This document shows, one piece after another, positions 8,014 to 16,785 of a stretch of 44,098 bases of DNA. The notes beneath the pieces were generated by a model. The model worked only from the letters and a program-made list of their open reading frames with translations, was not told the DNA's origin and ran no database searches. Position 1 is the stretch's first letter. Each line of letters opens with the position of its first letter. The stretch is from the NCBI GenBank assembly GCA_003176045.1, contig PSRM01000303.1, positions 1 to 44,098 on the forward strand, written 5' to 3'. Origin of the DNA: Verrucomicrobiota bacterium (GTDB taxonomy: Bacteria; Verrucomicrobiota; Verrucomicrobiia; Limisphaerales; UBA8199). The translations under genes were made by a program, and so were the position numbers.

Positions 8014-8150
8014 GGCGCAAACACCAAACACCAAACACCAAACACCAGAGAAACACCAAGCTCCAAGCACCAAGAGGCGCATGGGGCGTTTGATGTTTGG
8101 TGTTTGGAGCTTATTTGGTGTTTGGTGTTTGGTGTTTGGTGTTTGCCGCA
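8014..8150. repeat. Inverted AAACACC/GGTGTTT heptamer arrays
   Basis: Four AAACACC units and a trailing AAACACCAAGCTCCAA segment (8014-8073) are followed by a near reverse-complement of the same block (8093-8150). The loop between them is about 20 bases. A transcript through the kinase-regulator gap could fold into a hairpin of roughly 50 base pairs. No T-run follows. Confidence 0.85.
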
Positions 8151-8199
8151 GCGGTATATGGTTTTCTGGCTCCGGATTTTGCCAGTTGCCGATTTTCGT

Positions 8200-9624
8200 A
8201 TGAGCGCCCCCTTGCCCCCCGTCCTCGTCGTAGATGACGAGAAGAATATGCGCTTGTCGCTCAAGACGGTGCTGGCAGATGAGGGGCATCCAGTGCGGGC
8301 GGTCGAATCGGCCGAGGAGGCGCTATCGCTGCTCGGCCAGGAAGAGTTTCTGATGGTCATTACCGACGCGCGCCTGGGTGGAATGAGCGGTTACGAATTC
8401 CTCAGCAAGGTCCGGGCGCAATGGCCCGAGATGCCCATGCTGATGATCACGGCTTATGCGACGCCGAAGCTGGCAGTCGAAGCCATCAAAGCCGGGGCCG
8501 TAGATTATCTGGCCAAACCGTTCGCACCCGAAGAACTCCTGCACGCAGTCGCCCGCTGCTCCGAACGCTACCGGCTGCTCCAGGAGAACGCCAATCTGCG
8601 CGCCCGCACCATCGAGACCTATCGGCTGGAACACATGGTGGGCGATTCTCCGCAGATGTGCGACTTGCGCCGCCTGATCCAGACGGTTTCACCCACGGAC
8701 GCCCGCGTTCTGATCCTGGGCGAGAGCGGAACCGGCAAGGAACTGGTGGCCGGCGCTTTGCACAGCCTTAGCCAGCGCAGCCGCGCCAACTATGTGCGCA
8801 TCAATTGCGCCGCTATTCCAGAAGCGTTGCTCGAGAGCGAACTGTTCGGTCACGAAAAAGGCGCGTTCACCGGCGCTTTGAAACAAAAGCCGGGCCGCGT
8901 CGAGGAAGCTGACTGCGGAACAATCTTCCTGGACGAGATCGCCGATATGAGCCGCCCCCTCCAGGCAAAACTACTGCGTTTTCTCGAAGACGGCACCTTT
9001 ACGCGCGTTGGCGGCACCCAGGAACTGCGCGTCAACGTGCGCCTCATCGCCGCCACAAACCGCGATATCATCCAGGCCATCGCCGAGGATCATTTCCGCG
9101 AAGATCTCTTCCACCGGCTCAACGTCGTCCAGTTTCGGCTGCCGCCGCTCCGTGACCGCGGAGACGATGTTCTGTTACTGGCCGAGCATTTTCTCCAGGG
9201 ATTTAGCGCGTCCATGAACAGGAAGGTGCGCTCCCTCAGCCGCGCTGCGCGACAGAAACTGCTCACCCACCATTGGCCGGGCAATGTCCGCGAGTTGCGC
9301 AACGTGATCGAGCGCGCTCTCATTCTCGAGACCACCGCAGAAATCCAGCCCGAGAGCTTGCCGGACTTCCAACTCGAAGCGCAATTGCGCAGATCAGTGC
9401 CTGGCAAAGCCATCGGAACGGAATCGCTCGACGAAATGACCGCTAATTTCGAGCGCGAACTGATCCTGAACCTTCTGGAGCAGCATCATTTCAATTTGAG
9501 CAAGACCGCCGAGCAGCTCAAAATGAGCCGTCACGCACTGCGCTACCGCATGGAGCGGCTCAACATTGCCCGCGCCGGCCAGCCCGATGATGACACTGCC
9601 ACGACTGTTTCGAAACCTGATTGA
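8200..9624 (+). CDS. Sigma-54-dependent response regulator, NtrC-like
   Basis: Order of domains: receiver (residues about 6-120, phospho-acceptor D56 in MVITDARLGGMSG), AAA+ activator domain, and C-terminal Fis-type helix-turn-helix (LSKTAEQLKMSRHALRYRMERL). The AAA+ domain shows Walker A GESGTGKE (K180), the sigma-54-contact loop GAFTGA at 221-226, Walker B GTIFLDEI, and the sensor segments. ATG 8200 starts the receiver directly; the frame stays open upstream only through GGTGTTT repeats. It should activate RpoN-dependent promoters when phosphorylated by the upstream kinase. No clear RpoN promoter was located in the window, so targets are unknown. Confidence 0.95.
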   Translation: MSAPLPPVLVVDDEKNMRLSLKTVLADEGHPVRAVESAEEALSLLGQEEFLMVITDARLGGMSGYEFLSKVRAQWPEMPMLMITAYATPKLAVEAIKAGAVDYLAKPFAPEELLHAVARCSERYRLLQENANLRARTIETYRLEHMVGDSPQMCDLRRLIQTVSPTDARVLILGESGTGKELVAGALHSLSQRSRANYVRINCAAIPEALLESELFGHEKGAFTGALKQKPGRVEEADCGTIFLDEIADMSRPLQAKLLRFLEDGTFTRVGGTQELRVNVRLIAATNRDIIQAIAEDHFREDLFHRLNVVQFRLPPLRDRGDDVLLLAEHFLQGFSASMNRKVRSLSRAARQKLLTHHWPGNVRELRNVIERALILETTAEIQPESLPDFQLEAQLRRSVPGKAIGTESLDEMTANFERELILNLLEQHHFNLSKTAEQLKMSRHALRYRMERLNIARAGQPDDDTATTVSKPD

Positions 9625-9630
9625 TTATTA

Positions 9631-9727
9631 AACCACGAATGAACACGAATAGACACGAATGGCAAAGTGGCGAGAGCGCTGCAAGCGCGCATTTCCTACC
9701 TCGACCCTCGACCCTCGACCCCCGACC
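9631..9727. repeat. CACGAAT and CTCGACC tandem repeats
   Basis: CACGAATGAACACGAATAGA-type copies (9633-9661) resemble those near 40127-40157 on the opposite strand and, more weakly, 18123-18146. They are followed by four 7-base units (CTCGACC three times, then CCCGACC) at 9700-9727, ending 10 bases before the next start codon. Confidence 0.75.
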
Positions 9728-9737
9728 CTGTTGATTT

Positions 9738-10178
9738 ATGCTCGCTTCCATCTTTGATACGCCTGAGGGTGCAGAGACGGTGGTCTCCTGGCAAAAGCTT
9801 AACCCCAACTTGCGGGAGGGCATCATCATGTGCCTGGCTTTCCTCACGTTAACGGCACTGGTTTTTATTTGGGCGATTTTCTTCCGAAAACGCTTTCGCC
9901 TGCGCCGGCGGCGCTCTCGCCGGCATCGCTCGCACTCTCCGGTCGCAACGGTCGTTTCCACAGCCGCCTCGCAATCGGCGGCCCAGAGCGCCTCCGGGGC
10001 GCAGATCATTGCGCTGGCTGGGGCTCAAGCCAGTAACGGTCCACCGGCTTCGTCCGAGCAACATCACCATGGACGGCGCCGCCGCCGCCGCCGCGAGAGA
10101 CCATTGAATCCTACCCTGGCCCAAACCGGGGGTTTGCCGCGCATCCGAACTCAGGCTCCTCCCGACTCGCCGTTCTGA
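9738..10178 (+). CDS. Small single-pass membrane protein, unknown
   Basis: A 146-residue protein with one clear membrane helix (about residues 28-49, GIIMCLAFLTLTALVFIWAIFF), followed directly by a very basic Arg-rich stretch. The rest is low-complexity Ala/Ser/Gln/Gly with a His-His-His-Gly-Arg-rich basic patch. I do not recognise a family. The stop lies 6 bases before hpnD-like 10185, which suggests cotranscription and perhaps a membrane-anchoring or RNA/lipid-interacting tail. The positive-inside rule puts the basic tail in the cytoplasm. Confidence 0.6.
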   Translation: MLASIFDTPEGAETVVSWQKLNPNLREGIIMCLAFLTLTALVFIWAIFFRKRFRLRRRRSRRHRSHSPVATVVSTAASQSAAQSASGAQIIALAGAQASNGPPASSEQHHHGRRRRRRRERPLNPTLAQTGGLPRIRTQAPPDSPF

Positions 10179-10184
10179 AAACGG

Positions 10185-11051
10185 ATGCAAGAGAGCCTCG
10201 CGATAGCGCGCAAAAGCGCCTCCAACCTGGCCGCCACTTTTTGGCTGTTGCCCAGGGCCAAACGCGAAGGGATGTCCGCTCTCTACGCGTTCTGCCGCAA
10301 GGTGGACGATATAGCCGATGACGAATCCGCGCCTATGGACCTGCGGCGCAAGGAGCTTTCCGAATGGAGGGCTGATCTGCGCAGGGCCTGCGCCGCCGAG
10401 ACGCCTTTATTCCCAGTTAACCGCGAGCTGCAGCCTGTCATTCAACGCTACAAGCTGCCCTTTGAGCATTTCGATGCGCTGTTGCAAGGCGTTGAGATGG
10501 ATCTCGAAATTAATCGCTACGAAGATTACGAGCGACTCGAACTGTATTGCTACCGGGTTGCTTCGGTGGTCGGCTTGCTCAGCATCGAAATCTTTGGTTA
10601 CCGTGATCCGGCTTGCTGCGATTACGCCGTTTATCTGGGCAAGGCCCTTCAGCTTACCAACATATTGCGCGATGTGCGAGCGGACGCCGAGCGCGGCCGC
10701 GTTTATCTGCCATTGAGCCAACTCAGGCGGTTTGGCACGTCGCCCGAAGCGATCCTGCGCCTTGAATACTCCCCCCCGTTCATTGAGGTGGCCGGCAGCG
10801 TGGCTGACCGGGCGCGGCATTTCTATCGGTTGGCACGAGAGACCCTTCCTGCGTCGGAGCGGCGTAATATGGCTTCAGCGGAGTTGATGGCGTCGGTCTA
10901 TTGGCGCTTGCTCAAAAAGCTGGAGCGCCGGCGGTTCGATGTTTTTGGCCCAAAACTCACACGCCTGAGCAAGAGCCAAAAACTGCTCCTGGTCCTGCGC
11001 GCCGCCTGGCGCTTCGCTTCCGGCGCCATGGCGCCGAACTACGGCATTTAG
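10185..11051 (+). CDS. hpnD: Squalene/phytoene synthase family, HpnD-like
   Basis: A 288-residue head-to-head prenyl synthase. Both aspartate-rich motifs are present: DDIADD at 41-46 and DVRAD at 163-167 (within LTNILRDVRADAERGRVYLP). The local sequence and the following HpnK-like gene point to HpnD, which makes presqualene diphosphate from farnesyl diphosphate for squalene and hopanoid synthesis. Plain squalene or phytoene synthase is the alternative. HpnC, HpnE and squalene-hopene cyclase are not in the window. ATG 10185 is immediately downstream of the small membrane protein, consistent with one transcript. Confidence 0.88.
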   Translation: MQESLAIARKSASNLAATFWLLPRAKREGMSALYAFCRKVDDIADDESAPMDLRRKELSEWRADLRRACAAETPLFPVNRELQPVIQRYKLPFEHFDALLQGVEMDLEINRYEDYERLELYCYRVASVVGLLSIEIFGYRDPACCDYAVYLGKALQLTNILRDVRADAERGRVYLPLSQLRRFGTSPEAILRLEYSPPFIEVAGSVADRARHFYRLARETLPASERRNMASAELMASVYWRLLKKLERRRFDVFGPKLTRLSKSQKLLLVLRAAWRFASGAMAPNYGI

Positions 11052-11057
11052 CCTTTG

Positions 11058-11120
11058 AACAGGAGGAAACAGAGAAAACGGAGATGAACAACTCTGTTCC
11101 CTCTGTTAGCCCCTGTTAAC
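11058..11120. repeat. AACAGGAGGAAACAGAG inverted repeat
   Basis: A purine-rich left part (AACAGGAGGAAACAGAG) is matched by CTCTGTT...CCCTCTGTTAGCCCCTGTT on the right, giving an imperfect hairpin between the hpnD-like and hpnK-like genes. It again contains short CTCTGTT-type direct copies. It may affect translation of the next gene, whose ATG lies three bases beyond. Confidence 0.55.
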
Positions 11121-11122
11121 AA

Positions 11123-11941
11123 ATGACACGCCGTTTAATCGTAAATGCCGACGATTTCGGCCGCTCGGTTTCCATCAACGAAGCGGTCATCCGGGCTCAT
11201 CGTGAAGGCATCCTGACGACTGCCAGCCTGATGGTCAACGAACCGGCGTTTGAGCAAGCCGTGACTTTGGCGCGAGAACATCCGCGCCTCGGCGTGGGGT
11301 TGCACATCACCTTGCTCTGCGGCCATTCCGCATTGCCACGCGCTAAAATTCCTGGCCTGGTCACTCCCGAAGGCGAATTCACGCACAATCCCGCAGGGGC
11401 GGGCTTTCGCTATTTCTTCAGTCGCGGTTTGCGCGAGCAACTAAGGAGCGAAGTTCGCGCCCAGCTCGAAAAATTTCGAGCCACCGGATTGGCACTGGAC
11501 CACGTGAATGGTCATTTACACCTGCACCTGCACCCAACCATTCTACAGATTTTGATGGATCTGGCTGATGAGTTCGGTATCAAACGCGTTCGGCTTACCT
11601 ACGACCCCTTCTGGCTCAATGCTAAATTGGTTTCCGGCTATTGGGGTTACCGGGCGCTGCACGCTTCAGTTTTTTGTTGCCTTGCGGCGCGCGCCAGACC
11701 GGCACTGGATCGCCGTGGCATCCGGCACACTCGCGCCGTGTTCGGACTGTTGCAAAACTCGCGCGTGGACGAGGCCTACATTCTGAAGTTGTTGCCTCAT
11801 CTGCCGGACGGTGATTCGGAGCTTTACTCGCATCCTTCGCTCGACCAGTTTAGAAACGAATTCGATGCCCTGATCAGCCCCCGCGTCCGGGCCCTGATCG
11901 AGCAACTCGGCATAAAACTCATCCGTTACCAGGAACTGTGA
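11123..11941 (+). CDS. hpnK: HpnK-like ChbG/YdjC-family deacetylase
   Basis: A 272-residue YdjC/ChbG-family protein, predicted metal-dependent carbohydrate deacetylases. Metal-binding residues are visible in NADDFGRS (about residues 7-14), GVGLHITLLCGH and HVNGHLHLHLHP. Proteins of this group next to squalene-synthesis genes are called HpnK (hopanoid-associated), thought to act on the sugar head group of composite hopanoids; that role is inference from context. ATG 11123 is immediately before the first beta strand (RRLIVNADDFG). Confidence 0.88.
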   Translation: MTRRLIVNADDFGRSVSINEAVIRAHREGILTTASLMVNEPAFEQAVTLAREHPRLGVGLHITLLCGHSALPRAKIPGLVTPEGEFTHNPAGAGFRYFFSRGLREQLRSEVRAQLEKFRATGLALDHVNGHLHLHLHPTILQILMDLADEFGIKRVRLTYDPFWLNAKLVSGYWGYRALHASVFCCLAARARPALDRRGIRHTRAVFGLLQNSRVDEAYILKLLPHLPDGDSELYSHPSLDQFRNEFDALISPRVRALIEQLGIKLIRYQEL

Positions 11942-12065
11942 TGGAAGATGGGAAATGGGAGCTGAGAGATGGCATTTACGCGCAACCTTTGTCATAAACT
12001 TAATCGCAGACTTAATCGCAAACTTAGTCGGAACCCCACTCGCCAACCCTCGATGCGCGTAAGCT

Positions 12066-12108
12066 TTTAACTCATTTAACTCATTTAGCCCATTTAACTC
12101 ATTAACTA
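12066..12108. repeat. TTTAACTCA tandem array
   Basis: Four copies of a 9-base unit (ATTTAACTC with variants) precede the small transporter gene. It is the inverted form of the GAGTTAAAT array at 2752-2808. Just upstream, near 11995-12032, ACTTAATCGCA-type 12-base copies are also present. Confidence 0.75.
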
Positions 12109-12118
12109 TTTCCGCGCC

Positions 12119-12553
12119 ATGGTCAAACTCCTCGTCATTCTATTCATCGGCCTGATATTCGAGAGCACCGGCATAGTGCTGCTTAAAAAAGGAATTTCAA
12201 ACATCGGCGAAGTGAAATCCGTGACTGCGTCCGAGGTTGCTCGAATCATCAAGGCCGGAGCAACAAATTCCCAAGTACTGCTTGGCATTTTCTTCGAGGC
12301 TTTGTTCTTCGCCTGCCTGCTGATTCTCATGTCCAAAAGTGACATCAGTTTTCTCTGGCCACTGACTGCGCTCAGTTTCGTATTCGCCACTCTGGCCGCC
12401 ATGGCTTTCCTGCACGAACATGTGTCACCTGTCCGCTGGGCAGGCGTGGTCTTCATCATGATCGGCGCGGCTTTGATCAGCTACAGCGAACATGCCCGGG
12501 CCAAAACGCCGCCCCAGCAACTCTCCGCTGCTCGAACAGAGCCGTCCCGCTGA
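12119..12553 (+). CDS. Small DMT/EamA-family transporter
   Basis: A 144-residue membrane protein with four predicted helices: residues about 3-19, 55-75, 79-103 and 107-123. The pattern (LIFESTGIVLLKKGIS, SKSDISFLWPLTALSFVFATLAAMAFLHEHVSPVRWAGVVFIMIGAALIS) fits half-size EamA/SMR-like transporters, such as the ArnE/ArnF lipid-carrier flippase type. Substrate is unknown; adjacency to hopanoid genes suggests lipid or head-group export, as an inference. The last codons and stop are built from a dispersed repeat (AACAGAGCCGTCCCGCTGAG) also found at 18399-18424. Confidence 0.82.
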   Translation: MVKLLVILFIGLIFESTGIVLLKKGISNIGEVKSVTASEVARIIKAGATNSQVLLGIFFEALFFACLLILMSKSDISFLWPLTALSFVFATLAAMAFLHEHVSPVRWAGVVFIMIGAALISYSEHARAKTPPQQLSAARTEPSR

Positions 12554-12626
12554 GGGATGAGAGAGCGGCCAGCATCACCACTTCCTCGACACTGACGGCG
12601 CAGTGAAACGCTTAATGTCAGTGACT

Positions 12627-12646
12627 TATGGGGTGAACACCCCATA
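12627..12646. repeat. TATGGGGTG hairpin
   Basis: TATGGGGTG at 12627-12635 and CACCCCATA at 12638-12646 form a perfect 9-bp stem with a 2-base loop, 74 bases after the transporter stop. There is no T-run, so a terminator role is uncertain. The rest of 12554-12791 holds no gene that I can support. Confidence 0.6.
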
Positions 12647-12791
12647 GACTCCTCGGACCTTCGGCGCGAGATTCTGCTCCAGCATCCCTTGAAAATGCCC
12701 GGCCATTGTTCCACCGGCGCTCTCGGTTTTCTGCACACAGAAGAACCGCAACTCAAGGGAACACCCTTAACTACTCAACCCAAACACTCAA

Positions 12792-14378
12792 ATGAACACT
12801 CCAATCATCCCCGCCATCCTGCTCGCCGTCTCATTGGCCTCGAGTGCCTCGGCACGCCCGCTCGGCCTGGACGTTTCCTCCTACCAGGGCACACCAAACT
12901 GGGGCAGCATCAAAAGCTGCGGCTGGACCTTTGCGTGGGCCAAAGCCACCGAAGGCGTCTCCATCAACGATGGAGACTATCGCTACAACATAAACAACGC
13001 CAAAGCCAATGGCGTCTATGTTGGCGCCTATCACTTTGCTCACCCTGAGGCCAATAGCCCCGGTTCCGAGGCCAGCCACTTCTGGGGCGTCATTAACGGC
13101 GACATACAAAACGATGGCAAGAGCCTCATGCCCGTGCTCGATTTCGAAGTGTTCAACGGCCACGTGGGCGCAAGCAGTTACTCGGATTGGGCGAACCAAT
13201 TCAATAATGCCATCAAAAGCGACGCCAGCGGCAAAGGAGTCACCGTCAAACCGATGCTTTACACCAGCGCGTGCAGCGCCTGCAATTTCGACGGCAGTGT
13301 GTCGGAGTGGCTCCCATGGATAGCCGATTACAACGGAGAAAGCTCGCAGAGCGGGACGCCCTGGAGCACGTGTGGCGGGTGCGATCTCTGGTCGGACTGG
13401 GTCGCCTGGCAGTACAGCGATGCTGGTTCGGTCTGCGGCGTGGGCGGCGGGTGCGACGTGGATGTTTTCAACGGCGACTCGGCTTCGCTTGTTTCAACGC
13501 TGGTAATAAATGGCAATGGCAGCAGTTCTTTTGCGCCCGGCCCGGCGGCCGTTTCGTGGGGACCGAATCGGATTGATGTCATGGTCCGCGGCGGTGGAGA
13601 CGCAATCTATCATAAGTATTGGGACGGCTCTGCCTGGCAGCCCAGCGGCGGGTTCGAGAAGATCGGCGGCATCTCGATTTATGGCCCGGGACTCTCGGCC
13701 ACCGGAGTCAACCGCCTGGATGCATTTTGCGCGGCGACCGATTACACGCTTCGGCACAAATGGTGGGACGGCACCGGCTGGTATCCGAATCCGCACTGGG
13801 AGAACATTGGCGGCGTCCTGACTTCGTCACCCGCGGCAGTCTCGTGGGGCTCTGGCCGGATCGATGTCGTCGTGCGTGGCGGCCAAAACAACATCTACCA
13901 CAAATGGTGGGATGGTTCGGCGTGGCAACCCAGCGGCGGGTTCGAAAACATTGGCGGCAACGCGGTCGGCCAGCCAGGCATTTGTTCCTGGGGCGCAGGT
14001 CGTCTCGATGTTTTTTACCGCGGAACAGACAACGCCCTGTGGCATAACTATTATATCAATGGGACGTGGTATGGTTGGCAGAGCCTGGGCGGAGTGTTGA
14101 CCTCAGGTCCCGCGGCTGTTGCGTGGGGATCAGGCCGGATTGACGTGATGGTTCGTGGCGGCCAAAACCATATTTATCATAAATATTTCATTAGCGGCAC
14201 CGGTTGGAGCGGCTTCGACGATATCGGCGGCACCGCCACATCCGACCCCGGCGTCAGTTCCTGGGCTCCCGGCCGCCTGGATGTCTTCTGCCGCGGCACG
14301 GATAACGCCCTCTGGCACGCCTGGTTTTCCGGAGGCACGTGGTATGGGTGGCAGAGCCTGGGTGGAGTTTTGCAGTAA
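12792..14378 (+). CDS. Secreted GH25 lysozyme with PLL-like propeller
   Basis: A 528-residue exported enzyme. A signal peptide (MNTPIIPAILLAVSLASSASA) is followed by a glycoside hydrolase 25 domain (about 23-238). It has D27 in GLDVSSYQG, the catalytic D117-x-E119 pair in MPVLDFEVF, and WQYSD near its end. GH25 enzymes cut the peptidoglycan glycan strand. The domain is unusually rich in cysteine (ACSACNF, CGGCDLW, CGVGGGCDVDVF), suggesting disulfides outside the cytoplasm. After it come six repeats of about 45-48 residues (239-528), each with a W/G-x-x-R-(I/L)-D-V core and a later (H)KWWDG or HNYY block. These resemble the DUF346/PLL fucose-binding beta-propeller. Role inferred: attack on or binding to walls or glycans of other cells. 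Confidence 0.9.
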   Translation: MNTPIIPAILLAVSLASSASARPLGLDVSSYQGTPNWGSIKSCGWTFAWAKATEGVSINDGDYRYNINNAKANGVYVGAYHFAHPEANSPGSEASHFWGVINGDIQNDGKSLMPVLDFEVFNGHVGASSYSDWANQFNNAIKSDASGKGVTVKPMLYTSACSACNFDGSVSEWLPWIADYNGESSQSGTPWSTCGGCDLWSDWVAWQYSDAGSVCGVGGGCDVDVFNGDSASLVSTLVINGNGSSSFAPGPAAVSWGPNRIDVMVRGGGDAIYHKYWDGSAWQPSGGFEKIGGISIYGPGLSATGVNRLDAFCAATDYTLRHKWWDGTGWYPNPHWENIGGVLTSSPAAVSWGSGRIDVVVRGGQNNIYHKWWDGSAWQPSGGFENIGGNAVGQPGICSWGAGRLDVFYRGTDNALWHNYYINGTWYGWQSLGGVLTSGPAAVAWGSGRIDVMVRGGQNHIYHKYFISGTGWSGFDDIGGTATSDPGVSSWAPGRLDVFCRGTDNALWHAWFSGGTWYGWQSLGGVLQ

Positions 14379-15749
14379 CTACGAATTCTGTGCCATCAAG
14401 CGCGCCAGCAGCAGCGCCATCTCCATGGCCTGCTCGTAGTTGAGCCGCGGGTCGAGTTGGGAGCGGTAGTCTCGGGTGAGATCGGCCTCGGTGACGCCGC
14501 TGGCGCCGCCGATGCACTCGGTCACGTTGTCGCCGGTCAGTTCGAAGTGCACTCCGCCGAGGTGAGTGCCACATTCCTTCAGGATTCGGTAAGACTTCTC
14601 CAGCTCAGAAAGGATGTTCTCGAACCGGCGGGTCTTGATGCCTGATTTGGTCGTCTCAGTGTTTCCGTGCATGGGGTCGCAGCACCAGAGGATCTGCTTA
14701 CCCTGCTCCTGGAGAGTTTCGGCTATTGACGGAAGGCATTGCTCGACGCGGCCTGCGCCGAAACGATGGATGAGCGTGAGGCGGCCAGCTTCATTCTTTG
14801 GATTGAGCCGCTCGGCCAGTGCCAGGGCTTCGTCGGGTGTGAGCCCCGGGCCAATCTTCACACCGATTGGATTGGTGATGCCGCGGAAGTACTCGATGTG
14901 CGCGCCGTCCAGCGCGCGCGTGCGCTCGCCGATCCACGGGAAGTGCGTAGAGAGATTATACCAGCCCAGGTGCCTCGGGACTTGCCGTGTTTGGGCCTGC
15001 TCGTAGTGCAGGTGCAGTCCTTCGTGGCTGGTGAAGAAATCAACCCGGTTGATGTCGGCCAGCACGCTGCCGGTCAGCGTTTCCATGAAGCGCAAAGATT
15101 CGCCGATGCTCTCGACCATGCGCGTGTATTCCGCCGCATGGGGCGAGTTGGCCACGAAATTCAACTCCCAGTATTCCGGATGGTGCAGGTCGGCAAAGCC
15201 GCCTTCGATCAAAGAGCGGATGAAATTGATGGTCAGTCCTGAGCGCTCATAAGCGCGCAGCAGCAATTCGGGATCAGGCCTCCGTTCGGCCTCGCTGAAC
15301 CCGGCGCGATTAATCATGTCCCCACGGTAGCAGGGCAGGGTCACGCCGCGTTGCGTCTCGGTATCAGCCGAGCGCGGTTTGGCATACTGTCCCGCAAAAC
15401 GGCCCAGGCGGATCACCCGTTTCTTTCCTCCTTGGACGAGCACCAGGCTCATTTGCAGCAGGATTTTGAGTTTGCTGGCGATGGCCGAGGATTCGCAGTC
15501 GGCAAAACTCTCCGAGCAATCGCCTCCCTGGAGTAGAAAACGTTCGCCGCGAACCGCGCCGGCCAACTGCTGTTTGAGGTTCTCGATCTCGTAGCTGGTT
15601 ACCAGCGGGGGCAACCTAGAAAGGTGCTTTAAGGACGATTCCAGCGCTTTGGCGTCTGGATAAACCGGCTGTTGCGCCGCCGGTCTCCTTTGCCAGGAAT
15701 CTGGCGTCCACGGTTCCACCTTTGGGCTGATCTCGCTTGCGGTTTGCAT
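14379..15749 (-). CDS. aroG: Class II DAHP synthase
   Basis: This enzyme condenses phosphoenolpyruvate and erythrose 4-phosphate to DAHP, the first step of the shikimate pathway. It is the class II (plant/AroA-II) type: [19 protein letters not shown] at the start, [37 protein letters not shown]-like [34 protein letters not shown], and the [18 protein letters not shown] signature. Of two in-frame methionines, 15749 gives the family-like start [19 protein letters not shown] at 456 residues; 15818 would add 23 residues without homologous character. Its stop codon abuts the GH25 stop from the other strand with no base between. Upstream it diverges from the prepilin-like gene. Confidence 0.95.
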   Translation of the reverse strand: MQTASEISPKVEPWTPDSWQRRPAAQQPVYPDAKALESSLKHLSRLPPLVTSYEIENLKQQLAGAVRGERFLLQGGDCSESFADCESSAIASKLKILLQMSLVLVQGGKKRVIRLGRFAGQYAKPRSADTETQRGVTLPCYRGDMINRAGFSEAERRPDPELLLRAYERSGLTINFIRSLIEGGFADLHHPEYWELNFVANSPHAAEYTRMVESIGESLRFMETLTGSVLADINRVDFFTSHEGLHLHYEQAQTRQVPRHLGWYNLSTHFPWIGERTRALDGAHIEYFRGITNPIGVKIGPGLTPDEALALAERLNPKNEAGRLTLIHRFGAGRVEQCLPSIAETLQEQGKQILWCCDPMHGNTETTKSGIKTRRFENILSELEKSYRILKECGTHLGGVHFELTGDNVTECIGGASGVTEADLTRDYRSQLDPRLNYEQAMEMALLLARLMAQNS

Positions 15750-15869
15750 TCTCGATGCGGCTGCAAACCTGGCGGATTCAGGGCTAAAAGTAAATTCAAA
15801 TCCGGGGGAAGAGATCAAACCACGGCCAAGGCCACGCCGGAACGCCCCTTGACATGCGGATCACCAGCC

Positions 15870-16688
15870 ATGATATATTGCTTCGTGCCCTGCGCTTTCC
15901 GCACTAGTGCTGCCCGCGCCTTCACTCTGATCGAATTGCTGGTGGTTATCGCCATTATCGCGATCCTGGCGGCGATGCTGCTGCCCGCCCTGGCGCGGGC
16001 CAAACAGAAAGCCCAGGGCATCAGTTGCCTGAATAATTCCAAACAACTAGCCCTGGCCTGGATTATATACGCCGGGGACAGCAACGACCGGCTCATTCTG
16101 AATAAACCCACCGCTATAACCGATCTGGCAAACTGGGTCGGGGATGTTCTGAACTGGACCGGATCCACGCAGAACACGGATCAAAACCTCCTCCGCAACG
16201 CTGCGCTGGGTCCCTACACACTAAAGAACCTGGGGATTTACAAATGTCCCGCTGATACGGAACCGTGCCCGGCCGGACCGCGGGTCAGAAGCTACTCGAT
16301 GAACGCTTTTGTGGGGGACAATGGCCTGGGAGCCGATACCGGGCCGGGCTGGTGGCAGTTCCTCAAGCTAAGCGATATGCGGACTCCAGCGAATTATTAC
16401 GTCTTCCTGGACGAGCATCCCGACAGCATTAACGATGGTTGGTTCGTTTTCTGCAACGCGGCGAATCCTGCAGAACGGGGCTACTGGAGCGATCTGCCGG
16501 CGTCTTATCATAGCCGCGCCTGCGGCTTTTCGTTCTGCGACGGCCATTCAGAAATCAAAAAATGGCTCAACAACAGCACGGTCAGGCCTGTAAAAAGGAC
16601 TTCCGCCGATTTTCCCGTTCCCGTCATGCCCGCCAACCAAAACGACGACATCACCTGGGTGGCAGAGCGGACGACCTATAAGCGCTAG
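15870..16688 (+). CDS. Prepilin-type N-terminal cleavage/methylation protein
   Basis: A 272-residue type II secretion or type IV pilin-like protein. The prepilin peptidase site and helix are clear at about residues 17-40 ([20 protein letters not shown]), followed by [21 protein letters not shown]. The C-terminal part has the [11 protein letters not shown] block, which matches the H-x9-DG-type proteins that are highly multiplied in Verrucomicrobiota and Planctomycetes. Exact role is unknown; export and pseudopilin assembly are inferred from the leader. ATG 15870 is chosen because the leader is then short; the frame remains open upstream into the divergent aroG leader. No pilin assembly genes are adjacent. 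Confidence 0.9.
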   Translation: MIYCFVPCAFRTSAARAFTLIELLVVIAIIAILAAMLLPALARAKQKAQGISCLNNSKQLALAWIIYAGDSNDRLILNKPTAITDLANWVGDVLNWTGSTQNTDQNLLRNAALGPYTLKNLGIYKCPADTEPCPAGPRVRSYSMNAFVGDNGLGADTGPGWWQFLKLSDMRTPANYYVFLDEHPDSINDGWFVFCNAANPAERGYWSDLPASYHSRACGFSFCDGHSEIKKWLNNSTVRPVKRTSADFPVPVMPANQNDDITWVAERTTYKR

Positions 16689-16689
16689 G

Positions 16690-16785
16690 TGAAGTTTGAA
16701 GCTTGGTGCTTCTTGAAGTTTGAAGTTTGGAGTTTGAAGTGTCTCTGGTGTTTGGTGTTTCACGCTTGGTGTTTGAGTCACGCCT
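16690..16785. repeat. GAAGTTT and GGTGTTT repeats between convergent genes
   Basis: Degenerate GAAGTTT-type copies run into GGTGTTT copies (about 16747-16762 and 16775-16781). This is the same heptamer seen in the 8.0-8.15 kb inverted arrays. The array reaches into the C-terminal codons of the minus-strand dehydrogenase (stop at 16778), contributing its last residues. Confidence 0.65.
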
